A stretch of DNA of 39,175 nucleotides, taken from the NCBI RefSeq assembly GCF_014845095.1, contig NZ_NKUG01000046.1, positions 1 through 39,175 on the forward strand, in the 5' to 3' direction. The stretch comes from Methylobacterium bullatum. GTDB taxonomy: Bacteria; Pseudomonadota; Alphaproteobacteria; Rhizobiales; Beijerinckiaceae. Every line of letters begins with the position of its first letter. Positions within the stretch are counted from its first letter, which is position 1. The position numbers and the translations under genes are program-made. A model generated the notes under the pieces. It made no database searches. It was given only the letters and a program-made list of their open reading frames with translations, and was not told where the DNA came from. Positions 8,302 through 16,511 of this stretch are shown piece after piece.

Positions 8302-8763
8302 ATGGCGGAAGAGGCCGGCCCGAAGAAGACGCGCGTGCAGTCGGTGCTGTTCATGTGCAACTTCAACGCCGTGCGGTCCCTCGCGGCGGAGGCGGTGGCG
8401 CGCCACTATTTCGGCAAGTCCACCTATGTCCAGTCGGCGGGCGTCCGCTCCGGCGAGCCGGCCGACCCGTTCATGGTGGCGGCCCTCGACGAGATCGGCA
8501 TCAACGCCTCCAAGCACCGGCCCCGGACCCTCCTCGAACTCGAGGAATGGGAGGGGCTGAACTTCGACCTCATCATCACCCTGTCGCCCGAGGCCCACCA
8601 CGCGGCCCTGGAGGTCACCCGCACCAACGCCGTGGACGTGGAGTACTGGCCGACGCCGGACCCGACGCTGATGCAGGAAGCCTCCCGCGAGCAGCGCCTC
8701 GACGCCTACCGCGACGTCCGCGACGGGCTGATCACCCGCATCAAGACCCGACTGAACTCGTGA
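8302..8763 (+). CDS. Low-molecular-weight protein tyrosine phosphatase / arsenate-reductase-like protein
   Basis: The 153-residue protein has the LMW phosphatase P-loop CNFNAVRS (C19, R25; CX5RS) after a VLFMC strand, and a late acid motif PTPDPT with D120 as candidate general acid. Members dephosphorylate phosphotyrosine or reduce arsenate using a Cys thiolate. The position after hisD-UPF0262 is the conserved alphaproteobacterial location of this subgroup, whose substrate is not settled. infA, which often follows, is absent; instead the 3' end overlaps the convergent NlpC/P60 gene by 23 bp. The ArsC label is possible, but no ars genes are near, so I prefer a phosphatase-family call. Confidence 0.85.
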   Translation: MAEEAGPKKTRVQSVLFMCNFNAVRSLAAEAVARHYFGKSTYVQSAGVRSGEPADPFMVAALDEIGINASKHRPRTLLELEEWEGLNFDLIITLSPEAHHAALEVTRTNAVDVEYWPTPDPTLMQEASREQRLDAYRDVRDGLITRIKTRLNS

Positions 8764-9652
8764 TCCGCCGGATCGACGTCACGGCGCCGTAGCTCTTCTC
8801 GGCGATGCGCTCCACCGCTCCCGCCAGGGGCTCCACCGCCACCGTCATGTGGTGGCCGTTGGCGTGGATGAGGCGGGTCTCGTCCAGCATCATCCCCACA
8901 TGGCCTCGCCAGAAGACGAGGTCGCCCCGAACCAAGCCGTCGAGACGCGTGGGCAGCGCCGTGCCGAGACCCGCCTCCTGCTGGTCCGCGTCGCGGGGAG
9001 ACGGAATGCCCGCCAGGGCGAGGCAGAGCTGGACGAGGCCCGAGCAATCGAGCCCGAGGCTGGTGCGCCCGCCCCAGAGATAGGGCGTGCCCACGAGACG
9101 CTCGGCGGTGGCGGCAGGATCGGGCTCCACGATGCCGACGGGCGCGCAATGATCGGCGAAGACGTAAGCGCCGTCGGCAAAGGCACCATCGTGAAAGGTA
9201 TGGGCACCGTCGGCGAGGCGCAGGAAATCGCCCTCCCGCCCGGCGATGCCGAGCCCGGCGCCGAGGCTCACATGGCCCAGGGGCGGCCGCTTCATGTTGG
9301 CGGCCGGATAGAGGAATGTCCGCAGGGCCGTCACCCGGTGGGTCGGGGGCGGAACATCCAGGGCGATGGCGGCCTCCGGCAGGTAGCCGACATAGCCGTC
9401 GTTTTCGAGCTGCACGAAGGCGAAGCCCTCTCCCGTGTCGTAGAGGGTGACGGGATCGCCCATCACCGCCTCGGTCTCGATCCCCGCGTCCCCGCTCGGC
9501 CTGCGCCGCAACGGGGCCGAGGCGGCGATGAGGCGGGCGCTTTGCCCTGCGACGTAGCGGGCGGCATCCACACGGCCCCGCAGCCGGATATCGGCCAGAT
9601 CGGGGCGGGCCGGGACCAGCCTGGCGTCGGAGAGATCGGTGATGGGAAACAT
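8741..9652 (-). CDS. NlpC/P60 cell-wall endopeptidase with SH3-like domains
   Basis: The 303-residue protein has N-terminal SH3b-like repeats (about 25-175) followed by an NlpC/P60 papain-like domain. Catalytic residues are C203 in LDCSGLVQLC, H251 in RGHVGMM and H263 in LIHANGHH. Such enzymes cut gamma-D-Glu to diamino-acid bonds in peptidoglycan peptides; the layout resembles the dipeptidyl-peptidase VI/YkfC type. No signal peptide is visible, so it may act on recycled muropeptides in the cytoplasm or be exported by another route. Its last 23 bases overlap the phosphatase gene on the other strand. Confidence 0.9.
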   Translation of the reverse strand: MFPITDLSDARLVPARPDLADIRLRGRVDAARYVAGQSARLIAASAPLRRRPSGDAGIETEAVMGDPVTLYDTGEGFAFVQLENDGYVGYLPEAAIALDVPPPTHRVTALRTFLYPAANMKRPPLGHVSLGAGLGIAGREGDFLRLADGAHTFHDGAFADGAYVFADHCAPVGIVEPDPAATAERLVGTPYLWGGRTSLGLDCSGLVQLCLALAGIPSPRDADQQEAGLGTALPTRLDGLVRGDLVFWRGHVGMMLDETRLIHANGHHMTVAVEPLAGAVERIAEKSYGAVTSIRRITSSVGS

Positions 9653-9932
9653 GGTCCGGCCAGTATCGGCGGCGGCGTGGCCGCATGCAACGGCGCGAGG
9701 ATCGGGTCGCTCATCGCTTTACGGATGCGACATATCGACACCATATGATGCCCGTTCCATGGGCAATTTGACGACCATGCGGATGCAGGCAGAGCAACTT
9801 TCGCCGGATCTGCGGGAAAATCCGGCGGTGATGGGGGGATGCATGGAACGCGTGGGTGCGTCGTCGAAATGGTGCAATGCACTCTCTCCGCCGTCGCGCT
9901 ATCCTCGGTTGGTGTGGAGCGCGGGCCGAGTC

Positions 9933-10265
9933 GTGAAGAAGACGCCGAAATCCTTTCAGGATCTGCCGCCGATCCGTGTCCGGCGCGAACCGCCGACGAT
10001 CCCCGAGGCGATCGCCGCCGCTCAGGATCTCGCCGACGATCTCGAACAGCAGGTCGAGATCGCCGCCGGCCTGATCGGTCTTCCCCTCGACGAGGTGCGC
10101 CCGCACGTGCTCGCCGCCGAGAAGCCGAAGCCCGAGCGGATCTCCGAGCGCATCCTCACCGCCGGCGGCCCGAGCCGGGCGCCGCGTACCGTCATCGTCG
10201 AGCGCCGCACCCGCCCGCCGGTGGTGGTGGAGCGGCGCGGCCGCCCCCTCGACGGACGGCGCTGA
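9933..10265 (+). CDS. Small hypothetical protein
   Basis: From GTG 9933 the ORF gives 110 residues; another in-frame GTG is at 9912 and the frame is open to 9639, so the start is uncertain. The protein opens KKTPKSFQDLPPIRVRREPP, has an acidic helix PEAIAAAQDLADDLEQQVEI and a hydrophobic AAGLIGLPLDEVRPHVL segment (about 45-65), then an Arg/Val repeat tail with IVERRTRPPVVVERRGRP. It is cytosolic in appearance. I do not recognise a family. Third-position GC bias and tight convergence on the SDR gene (4 bases between stops) support it as real. Confidence 0.55.
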   Translation: MKKTPKSFQDLPPIRVRREPPTIPEAIAAAQDLADDLEQQVEIAAGLIGLPLDEVRPHVLAAEKPKPERISERILTAGGPSRAPRTVIVERRTRPPVVVERRGRPLDGRR

Positions 10266-10269
10266 GCGC

Positions 10270-10956
10270 CTACCAGGCCAGGGTCGCGCCGGTATAGTCG
10301 AGATAGGCGATGCCGGTTTTGCCGAGCCGGGCCTCGATGACATCCGTGAGTCCGGTGACGCTCGTCGTCACGTCGATATCCGCCTCCTCTCCGCCCATCT
10401 CCGTGCGGACCCAGCCGGGATGGAGGAGGAGGACGCCAAATCCCTCGTCGCGGTGACGAATCTCGAAGCTGATCGCCAGGGTGTTCAACGCCGCCTTGCT
10501 CGCGCGGTAGGTCTCCCATCCGCCGCTCTCGTTGAGGGCGACACTGCCGAGGATGGAACTCATGAAGGCGATGAGGCCGTTGCCCGCCAGCCGGTCGCGG
10601 AACAGCTCGGCGAAGCGGATCGGGCTGATGGCGTTGGTCAGGTAGACCTGCGCGGCGACATCGCGCGGGACGTCATGGGCGGGGTCGTGCGCCTGGGTCG
10701 CCACGCCCGCCACCACGAAGATCAGGTCGTAGCGCTGGTTCGCAAGCCGGTCATGAAGGGCGGCCACCGCCCCGTCATCGTCGATATCGGCGGTCTCGAT
10801 GGAGAGCGCATCGGAGGCGAGCGCCGCCAATCCGGCGGAGGGCGAGCGCTGCGTGGCGGTGACCGCCCAGCCGCGGGCGAGGAACGTTTCCACCAATCCG
10901 AGGCCGAGGCCGCGCGAGGCCCCGACGATCAATGCGTTCTTGCGTGCTTCGGTCAT
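10270..10956 (-). CDS. Short-chain dehydrogenase/reductase
   Basis: This 228-residue classical SDR has the cofactor loop GASRGLG (12-18), an AGVA segment near residue 83, the catalytic serine region FMSSILGS (about 131-138) and the YRASK motif with Y150 and K154. The TQRSPS after the second strand suggests NADP preference, which is inference. The C-terminal HPGWVRTEMGG resembles carbonyl-reductase and csgA-like SDRs. Substrate is unknown. GGAGAG lies upstream of the start. It is the first leftward gene of a run with the MgtC and hydrolase genes, though gaps of 24-88 bases leave operon structure open. Confidence 0.9.
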   Translation of the reverse strand: MTEARKNALIVGASRGLGLGLVETFLARGWAVTATQRSPSAGLAALASDALSIETADIDDDGAVAALHDRLANQRYDLIFVVAGVATQAHDPAHDVPRDVAAQVYLTNAISPIRFAELFRDRLAGNGLIAFMSSILGSVALNESGGWETYRASKAALNTLAISFEIRHRDEGFGVLLLHPGWVRTEMGGEEADIDVTTSVTGLTDVIEARLGKTGIAYLDYTGATLAW

Positions 10957-11044
10957 GGCAAGGGCTCTCCACCACCGGGGCGGAGCCCGGCATCACGGGT
11001 CTAGGTTGGTCGTTTCCACGCGGCGGCAATGGCCGCGAGCGCGC

Positions 11045-11785
11045 TCAATCGGCGGTCTGGACCGACCAGGTCGCATGGCTGATCCGCTCGTCGCGCTCCA
11101 ACCCGGCCACCACGGCATCGAGTTCGGCGGAGTCCACCGCCGTCGCCACCAGGGTCGCCACCACTTCCACCGTCTCCTCGCCGCGTTCCACCACTTCGGT
11201 TCCCCCGACCGGATAATGCGCCGCCTCCAGCCGTTCCACGAGAAGGTCGCGGGCGGGGCCGGCATGTTCGGCCGGAACCGTGATCTGCACTTCGTAGGTG
11301 GCCTCGGTCTGGCTCTCGTCGATGGGAACGCGGTTGATGGCGTTGACGAGGGGCCGCAGCAGGGTGTTGCCGGACAGGACCGCCGCCGTGACGAAACAGG
11401 CCTCCAGGGGGAAGTCGGCGCCGGCGAAAGCCCCCACCGCCGCCGAACACCAGAGCGTGGCGGCGGTGTTGAGGCCGCGGACGTTCATCCCCTCCTTCAT
11501 GATGACGCCGGCCCCGAGGAAACCGACGCCCGAGATGACGTAGGCGACCGTGCTCACCGCGCCGCGCGTTCCTTCGAGGCGCATGCCGAGATCGACGAAG
11601 GCCGCGGCCCCCACCGCCACCAGCACGTTGGTGCGCAGGCCCGCCGTGCGCTGGCGATACTGCCGCTCGGCCCCGATCATCGTGCCGAGGACGAACGCGA
11701 CGACGAGGCTGATGGCGGAATTGACGAATTCCGGGAGCGGCGAGGCGAAGAGCGCGGTCATGGGCGCTGCATGTCGCCGGCCCAT
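11045..11785 (-). CDS. MgtC/SapB family membrane protein
   Basis: The 246-residue protein has the MgtC membrane core: helix one with SAISLVVAFVLGTMIGAERQ, the RTAGLRTNVLVAVGAA loop (about 46-62), an ISGVGFLGAGVI segment and the RGLNTAATLWCSAAVG motif, then a hydrophobic helix. A soluble ACT-like C-terminal domain of about 85 residues follows. MgtC proteins are linked to growth in low magnesium, acid tolerance and intracellular virulence, and MgtC of Salmonella inhibits the F1Fo ATP synthase; the function here is not shown. The start may be the second Met (11761), which lies closer to the first membrane segment; neither has a strong Shine-Dalgarno. Confidence 0.92.
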   Translation of the reverse strand: MGRRHAAPMTALFASPLPEFVNSAISLVVAFVLGTMIGAERQYRQRTAGLRTNVLVAVGAAAFVDLGMRLEGTRGAVSTVAYVISGVGFLGAGVIMKEGMNVRGLNTAATLWCSAAVGAFAGADFPLEACFVTAAVLSGNTLLRPLVNAINRVPIDESQTEATYEVQITVPAEHAGPARDLLVERLEAAHYPVGGTEVVERGEETVEVVATLVATAVDSAELDAVVAGLERDERISHATWSVQTAD

Positions 11786-11809
11786 GACGAAACGGTGACG
11801 CTTCGCGCG

Positions 11810-12712
11810 TCAGCCATCGAGAAAGGCCCGCAGGGCTTTGAGGGTTTCGGGAGCGTTCTCCTCCGCCAGGAAATGGCCGGAGGTGATGTCCACGGCCACG
11901 GCCTTCGGCGCGAAGGTGCGCTGCCAGGCCGCCAGCGGGGTCTCGTGCGAATGGTCGAGATAGCCGTCTCCGGTGAGGATCAGGGTCCGGCAGGACAAGG
12001 TCTTGCCCGCCGCGAGGTCGTCCAGATCCGCCTCGCGGTCGCGGGTCGCGCCGGCCCGGTAATCCTCGCAGAAGGCGTGGATGCGCTCGGGAACGGTCCA
12101 GTTGTCGCGATAGAGGCGCAAGGCTTCCCAAGCGAAGGGGTCGAGGCTTCGGGCGTTGCTCCATTGCCGGAGGAGCCCCTCGAAATAGGCGACCGGATCG
12201 CGGCCGATCTCCTCCTCCGGACGGGGGGCCGGCCGGGCCAGGGATGCCCAATGCGACGACACGTCGGGATCGGCTTCGATCCGCTCCCACTGGACGAGGG
12301 TGGGCAGGATATCGAGGAGGGCGAGGCGCTCGATCCGGCCCGGCTCGTCGAGGGCGAGGCGGTAGCCCACCCGCGCGCCGCGATCGTGACCCACGAGTGC
12401 GAAGCGGACATGGCCGAGCCGCTCCATGACCGCCACCACGTCGCGTCCCATGCGGCGCTTGGAATAGACGTCGTGGCGGGCGTCACCCTTGGGCGCTTCC
12501 GACCAGCCGTAGCCTTTCTGATCCAGGCACACCACGCGATGGGTCTCGGCCAAAGCCGGCGCGATGTGGTGCCAGCAGGCATGGGTCTGCGGAAATCCGT
12601 GGAGGAGGATCACGGGAGGCGCATCGTCCCGGCCGCCGCTGCGGGCGAAGAAACGCCCCTCCGGAATGTCGATCCAGTCCGCGCTGAAGCCGGGGAAGAG
12701 GTCCGCACTCAT
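11810..12712 (-). CDS. Alpha/beta hydrolase, fluoroacetate dehalogenase-like
   Basis: I choose the start at 12712 (GGAG eight bases upstream), giving 300 residues. With it the numbering matches the known fluoroacetate dehalogenase of Rhodopseudomonas palustris: nucleophile D110 followed by R111 and R114 in GHDRGAR, acid D134 in LLDILP, and H280 in SGHFLAEE. The halide pocket residues H154, W155 and Y218 are also present (SSHWASLARPAP and CEDYRAGA), equivalent to H155, W156 and Y219 there. These enzymes hydrolyse C-F or C-Cl bonds of haloacetates to glycolate. The protein begins ADLFPGFSADWI like that enzyme. No transporter or regulator is adjacent. Activity is inferred from residues I remember, not tested. 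Confidence 0.85.
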   Translation of the reverse strand: MSADLFPGFSADWIDIPEGRFFARSGGRDDAPPVILLHGFPQTHACWHHIAPALAETHRVVCLDQKGYGWSEAPKGDARHDVYSKRRMGRDVVAVMERLGHVRFALVGHDRGARVGYRLALDEPGRIERLALLDILPTLVQWERIEADPDVSSHWASLARPAPRPEEEIGRDPVAYFEGLLRQWSNARSLDPFAWEALRLYRDNWTVPERIHAFCEDYRAGATRDREADLDDLAAGKTLSCRTLILTGDGYLDHSHETPLAAWQRTFAPKAVAVDITSGHFLAEENAPETLKALRAFLDG

Positions 12713-13049
12713 GGTCTGCTCCAGTCTGCCCGCTGGGTTGAGACGGAAACCGGGAGGCCGTCCCTCGGTTTCCACCGGCGTCGCGCGGGATGCGACATAA
12801 CGCCGAATTCCGGCCTAAATCCTTCGGATCGGCAGAGAAATCCGCTCTGCATGCACTCGACTTCATGAAATCCCGGTGGTCGGGCATTCTGCCCGATCTC
12901 ACCCTCGTGTTTCACGGGAAACGTCCCACGGGATTGACGCCGGTGCTCCGCTGCATGCACACCCGATCGACATAGGGATCTCTTAAGAATCCGCCCGAGG
13001 AGACGCGCATGGTGCTGTACGCCGGCCCTGCCACGATCATGACCCGCTC
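12713..13049. other. Intergenic region upstream of the MoxR operon
   Basis: This 337-base divergent gap holds promoters for the leftward hydrolase and the rightward MoxR-type operon. It contains a 7-bp hairpin TCGGGCA-TTC-TGCCCGA (12880-12896) without a T-tract, a parS-like palindrome (12908-12923) and an isolated TTAAGAATC near 12978. I see no RNA gene and no other convincing ORF. Confidence 0.5.
12908..12923. promoter_or_regulatory. parS-like ParB binding site
   Basis: TGTTTCACGGGAAACG matches the parS consensus TGTTTCACGTGAAACA at 14 of 16 positions; the mismatches are position 10 and the last base. The left half-site is complete. It is intergenic and about 13.7 kb from the candidate origin, and parS sites cluster near oriC. 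Only single half-sites were seen elsewhere in the window. Binding is inferred. Confidence 0.55.
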
Positions 13050-14063
13050 ATGAGTAATGCGACATTGGCCACGCGTCCCGCCACCTCGACGGTGCCGGTC
13101 GCCGACGAGGCCCTGCGTGCCCGCGTCTTCGCCCTGCGCGATGGGTTGAGCCATGGGCTCATCGGCGCGGAGACCCTGGTGGAGCGCCTGCTCATCGGGC
13201 TTCTCACTGGTGGCCATCTCCTCATCGAGGGTGCGCCCGGCCTCGCCAAGACCCGCGCGGTCAAGCGCCTGTCGGACGGGCTCGACGGCAGCTTCGCCCG
13301 CATCCAGTGCACGCCCGATCTGATGCCGGCCGATCTCACCGGCACCACCGTCTGGCGCCAGGATGCCGGCGATTTCGAGTTCCTGCCCGGCCCGCTGTTC
13401 CATTCGCTGATCCTCGTGGACGAGGTGAACCGCGCCCCGCCCAAGGTCCAGTCGGCGCTACTGGAATCCATGGCCGAGGGCCAGATCACGGTCGCCGGTC
13501 ACACCCATGTCCTGCCCGACCCGTTCATGGTGGTGGCGACCCAGAACCCCATCGAGCACGCGGGCACCTTCCCCCTGCCGGAAGCCCAGCTCGACCGCTT
13601 CCTCCTCCACGTGGTGGTGGAGATGCCCGACGAGGCCTCCGAGCGCCGCATCCTCGACCTCGTCGAGGGCGAACTGAACCACCATGCCGAGGCGATGTCG
13701 GTGAAGCTCACCGTGGCGGAGATCCGCGCCGCGCGCGCGGCGGCCCTCAATGTCCACGTCTCGTCGGCCCTCAAGGATTATCTGGTGCGGCTCGTGGCCG
13801 GCACCCGCACCGACAAGGCCGCCCCGGATCTCCGCGCCTCGATCGAGCATCCGGCCTCCCCGCGCGGGACGCTGGCGCTGATGCTCGCCGGCAAGGCGCG
13901 GGCCTATCTGCGCGGCCGCGACCACGTGATCCCGGAGGATATCTCCGATCTCGCCGCCGACGCCCTGGCGCACCGGATCGGTCTCACCTGGCGCGCCGCC
14001 GCCGAGGGACAGACCGCGCGGGGCATCATCACGGGCCTCGTCCAGCGGGTCCGGGCGCTCTGA
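13050..14063 (+). CDS. MoxR-family AAA+ ATPase
   Basis: The 337-residue protein is a MoxR-type AAA+ ATPase. Walker A is GAPGLAKT (61-68), Walker B is LILVDEVNRAP with D124 and E125, followed by the sensor region ATQNPIEHAGTFPLPEAQLDRF (about 165-190) and an AAA lid. MoxR proteins act with VWA-domain partners as chaperones that insert cofactors or assemble complexes; MxaR of methylotrophs assists methanol dehydrogenase maturation. It heads seven same-strand genes with short or overlapping junctions. No strong Shine-Dalgarno was seen before the ATG. The partner set points to a Bat/Mxa-like chaperone system whose client is unknown. Confidence 0.95.
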   Translation: MSNATLATRPATSTVPVADEALRARVFALRDGLSHGLIGAETLVERLLIGLLTGGHLLIEGAPGLAKTRAVKRLSDGLDGSFARIQCTPDLMPADLTGTTVWRQDAGDFEFLPGPLFHSLILVDEVNRAPPKVQSALLESMAEGQITVAGHTHVLPDPFMVVATQNPIEHAGTFPLPEAQLDRFLLHVVVEMPDEASERRILDLVEGELNHHAEAMSVKLTVAEIRAARAAALNVHVSSALKDYLVRLVAGTRTDKAAPDLRASIEHPASPRGTLALMLAGKARAYLRGRDHVIPEDISDLAADALAHRIGLTWRAAAEGQTARGIITGLVQRVRAL

Positions 14064-14089
14064 GGCGGAATGGTCGCGTAGACACAGCC

Positions 14090-15022
14090 ATGGCGTCCAA
14101 TCCCGGCCTCCCGACAGGTTCCGCGCACGGACCCGGCATCCATCTGTCGGGCGAGGCCCTGATGGGCCTGCGCCACCTTGCGCGGCGCGGGATCTCGCCG
14201 GCCACCCGCACCCTGGCGGGCCTTCCCGGCGGCATCGTCACGCGGCGGCGCGGACGCGGATCGGAGCCCGACGACGTGCGGCTCTGGTCCGAGGGCGACG
14301 ACCGCCGCCATATCGACCGCAACGCCACCGCCCGCACCGGCATCCTCCACGTGCGGACCCACCATGACGAGCGCGACCGCGCGGTGGTGCTGCTGGCGGA
14401 TTTCCGCCCCTCCATGCTGTTCGGCACGCGCCGCGCCCTGCGCTCGGTGGCGGCGGCCGAAGCCCTGGTGCTGCTGGGCTGGCGCATCGTCGGCGATGGC
14501 GGCCGGATCGGCCTCGTGGCCGCGTCCTCGGGGGAGCCGGTGGTGGTCCGTCCCGGCGGCGGCGAGCGGGCCATGACGGCGGTGACGGGTGCGCTGGCCA
14601 TGGCCCACGCCCAGGCGCTCGCGGCCTCGGACAGGACGGACCCTCCCCTCGACCGAAGCCTCACCGTGGCGGCGAGCCTGCTTCCGTCCGGCGGACATCT
14701 CGTCATCGGCAGCGCGCTGGACGCGCCGGGGCCTGAATTCGACCACCTGCTCACCGTGCTGGCCGAGCGCCTGTCGATCCGCCTCGTCCTCGTCAGCGAT
14801 GCGTTCGAGCGCAGGAAGCCGGCGGGGTTCTTTCCGTTCGCCACGCCGGATGGGCAGCGCGGCACGGTTCAGGTCGGGCGTTCCGCCGCCAATACGGACG
14901 GCGCACCCGACGACCGACTCATCGCCTATGCCCGACGCGGGATCGAGGGCCTGCGCCTCGACGCCGAGGCCGGCCCCGAGGCCTATGCTCCGCTGATGGA
15001 ACGTCTCGATGCGGTGCTGTAG
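14090..15022 (+). CDS. DUF58 protein (MoxR partner, MxaS-like)
   Basis: From ATG 14090 the protein is 310 residues. It contains the DUF58 signature: GRGSEPDDVRLWSEGDDRRH then IDRNATARTGILHVRTH, followed by the degenerate VWA-like strand VVLLADFRPSMLFGTRR. Here ADFRPSM stands in the place of a MIDAS DxSxS, so metal binding is uncertain, as is common for DUF58. DUF58 proteins pair with MoxR ATPases; MxaS in methylotrophs is one. The frame is open far upstream but antisense-overlaps moxR, so the ATG at 14090, 26 bases after the moxR stop, is the sensible start. Family is clear, function inferred. Confidence 0.9.
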   Translation: MASNPGLPTGSAHGPGIHLSGEALMGLRHLARRGISPATRTLAGLPGGIVTRRRGRGSEPDDVRLWSEGDDRRHIDRNATARTGILHVRTHHDERDRAVVLLADFRPSMLFGTRRALRSVAAAEALVLLGWRIVGDGGRIGLVAASSGEPVVVRPGGGERAMTAVTGALAMAHAQALAASDRTDPPLDRSLTVAASLLPSGGHLVIGSALDAPGPEFDHLLTVLAERLSIRLVLVSDAFERRKPAGFFPFATPDGQRGTVQVGRSAANTDGAPDDRLIAYARRGIEGLRLDAEAGPEAYAPLMERLDAVL

Positions 15023-15025
15023 CGC

Positions 15026-15493
15026 GTGACCCCCCTCGCCTCTCCCACCGATCTCACCCAGCTGCGCGGCCTGCACCTGCCGGCCGATGCGGGCAGCGGC
15101 GCGCAGGGCGAGGTGGTGCTGGCCATCGCGCTGGGCTTCGTTGCGGCCCTTCTCGTCGGCCTCGTCAGGCTGATGCGGGCGCGCTCGAAAGCCTCGGTGC
15201 GGGCTTCGGCCCTGCGCGGCCTCGCCGAGACGCGGGCGCTTCCCCCGGAGGCACGCCTCATCGCGCAGGCCCGCCTGTTGCGGCGCCTCGCCCGGACGCT
15301 CGCCGGCGACGAGGCCGCCTCGACCCAGGGACGCGACTGGGCCGCCACCCTCGACCGCCTCTTCTCCACGGATGTCTTCAGCGAGGGCGTCGGCAGGGTC
15401 GTGACGGAGGGCCTGTACCGGCGCTCCTCCCCGGCCGACGTCGAGACCCTCGATTCCGAACTCGGCCGCCTCTTCGCGCGGATCAGGGCCTGA
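15026..15493 (+). CDS. DUF4381-type small membrane protein
   Basis: A GTG start at 15026, three bases after the DUF58 stop, gives 155 residues. A hydrophilic N-terminus precedes one membrane segment (about 29-48, VVLAIALGFVAALLVGLV), then a basic helix RARSKASVRASALRGLAE and a C-terminal cytosolic part with LLRRLARTLAG and RDWAATLDRLF. This pattern matches DUF4381 proteins found between DUF58 and VWA genes in MoxR clusters. It probably anchors the complex to the membrane. The assignment rests on position plus the LRRLA and W-LD pattern. Confidence 0.78.
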   Translation: MTPLASPTDLTQLRGLHLPADAGSGAQGEVVLAIALGFVAALLVGLVRLMRARSKASVRASALRGLAETRALPPEARLIAQARLLRRLARTLAGDEAASTQGRDWAATLDRLFSTDVFSEGVGRVVTEGLYRRSSPADVETLDSELGRLFARIRA

Positions 15494-15497
15494 GCCG

Positions 15498-16511
15498 ATG
15501 CCAGCCTGGTTCACCGCCTTCCTCTCGGCCTTCGATCTCGCCGCACCCCTGGCGCTGCTGCTCCTGCCGCTGCCCTTCCTCGCGGCCCGGCTGCTGCCGC
15601 CCGAGCGGATGGGATCGAGCGGCGCCTTGCGCGTTCCGGCCACCGTCGTGATGGGCTCCGCCCGGGGGGATGGCGTGGCGGCGCGCGGGCGCGGTCGCTC
15701 GTTCCTGATCTGGACCCTGTGGGCCGCCCTGGTCGCGGCGCTCGCCGGACCCCGCCTCGTCCTGCCCGCCACCGCGCTTCCGGCCTCGGGCCGTGAGATC
15801 ATGCTGGTGATGGACCTGTCCGGCAGCATGGAGAGGCGGGACTTCGCCATCGACGGCGAGACCGTGACGCGGCTTACCGCCGTGAAGCGGGTGGGCACCG
15901 ACTTCATCCGCCGCCGGGCCGGGGACCGGATCGGCCTCGTGATCTTCGCCAACGAATCCTACGTGGCCGCGAGCCCGAGCTTCGACACCAATACCGTGGC
16001 GCGCGCCCTCGACGAGGCGACGATCGGCCTCGTCGGCCGTTCCACCGGCATCGGCGACGGTCTCGGCCTCGCCCTCAAGCGGCTGGTGCCGGCGACCTCC
16101 GGCGAGGCGTCCGACATCCCGCAGGCCACATCGAAGGTGGTGGTGCTGATGACGGACGGGGCCAACAATGCGGGCCAGACCACGCCGCGCGACGTGGCGG
16201 CCTTGGCCAAGGAACTCGGCGTCAAGGTCCACACCATTGCCCTCGGCCCCCGCGACATGTCCAATGCCGACGGCGAGCAGGATGTCGTCGATGCCGAGAC
16301 CCTGCGCGAGATCTCGGCTTCCACCGGCGGCACCTTCTTCCGCGTGAAGACCACCGACGACCTCATCGCCATGGCCGATTCCATCGACGCCATCGAGGGA
16401 GGCCGGGCCAAGGCTCCCCCGGTGCCCCTGCGCCAGGACCTCTGGCCTTGGCCGGCCGGCCTCGCTCTCTTGTGCGCGGCGGGCCTGCTGGTGGCGAGGC
16501 GCAAGGCATGA
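15498..16511 (+). CDS. VWA-domain membrane protein, BatA/MxaC-like
   Basis: The 337-residue protein has an N-terminal membrane segment (about 16-33), a second segment (about 68-88), then a von Willebrand A domain with an intact MIDAS (D106, S108, S110 in VMDLSGSM, later TDGANN) and a final membrane helix at 312-333. The layout matches BatA/BatB and MxaC proteins, which place a VWA domain on the periplasmic or cytoplasmic face for binding partner proteins. It starts 4 bases after the DUF4381 stop and its TGA overlaps the next gene's ATG. A role in assembly of an exported or membrane protein is inferred. Confidence 0.93.
   Translation: MPAWFTAFLSAFDLAAPLALLLLPLPFLAARLLPPERMGSSGALRVPATVVMGSARGDGVAARGRGRSFLIWTLWAALVAALAGPRLVLPATALPASGREIMLVMDLSGSMERRDFAIDGETVTRLTAVKRVGTDFIRRRAGDRIGLVIFANESYVAASPSFDTNTVARALDEATIGLVGRSTGIGDGLGLALKRLVPATSGEASDIPQATSKVVVLMTDGANNAGQTTPRDVAALAKELGVKVHTIALGPRDMSNADGEQDVVDAETLREISASTGGTFFRVKTTDDLIAMADSIDAIEGGRAKAPPVPLRQDLWPWPAGLALLCAAGLLVARRKA

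Noticed and set aside
12880..12896. TCGGGCA-TTC-TGCCCGA hairpin as a terminator
   Set aside because: It lies in a divergent promoter region, has no T-tract and follows no gene end.
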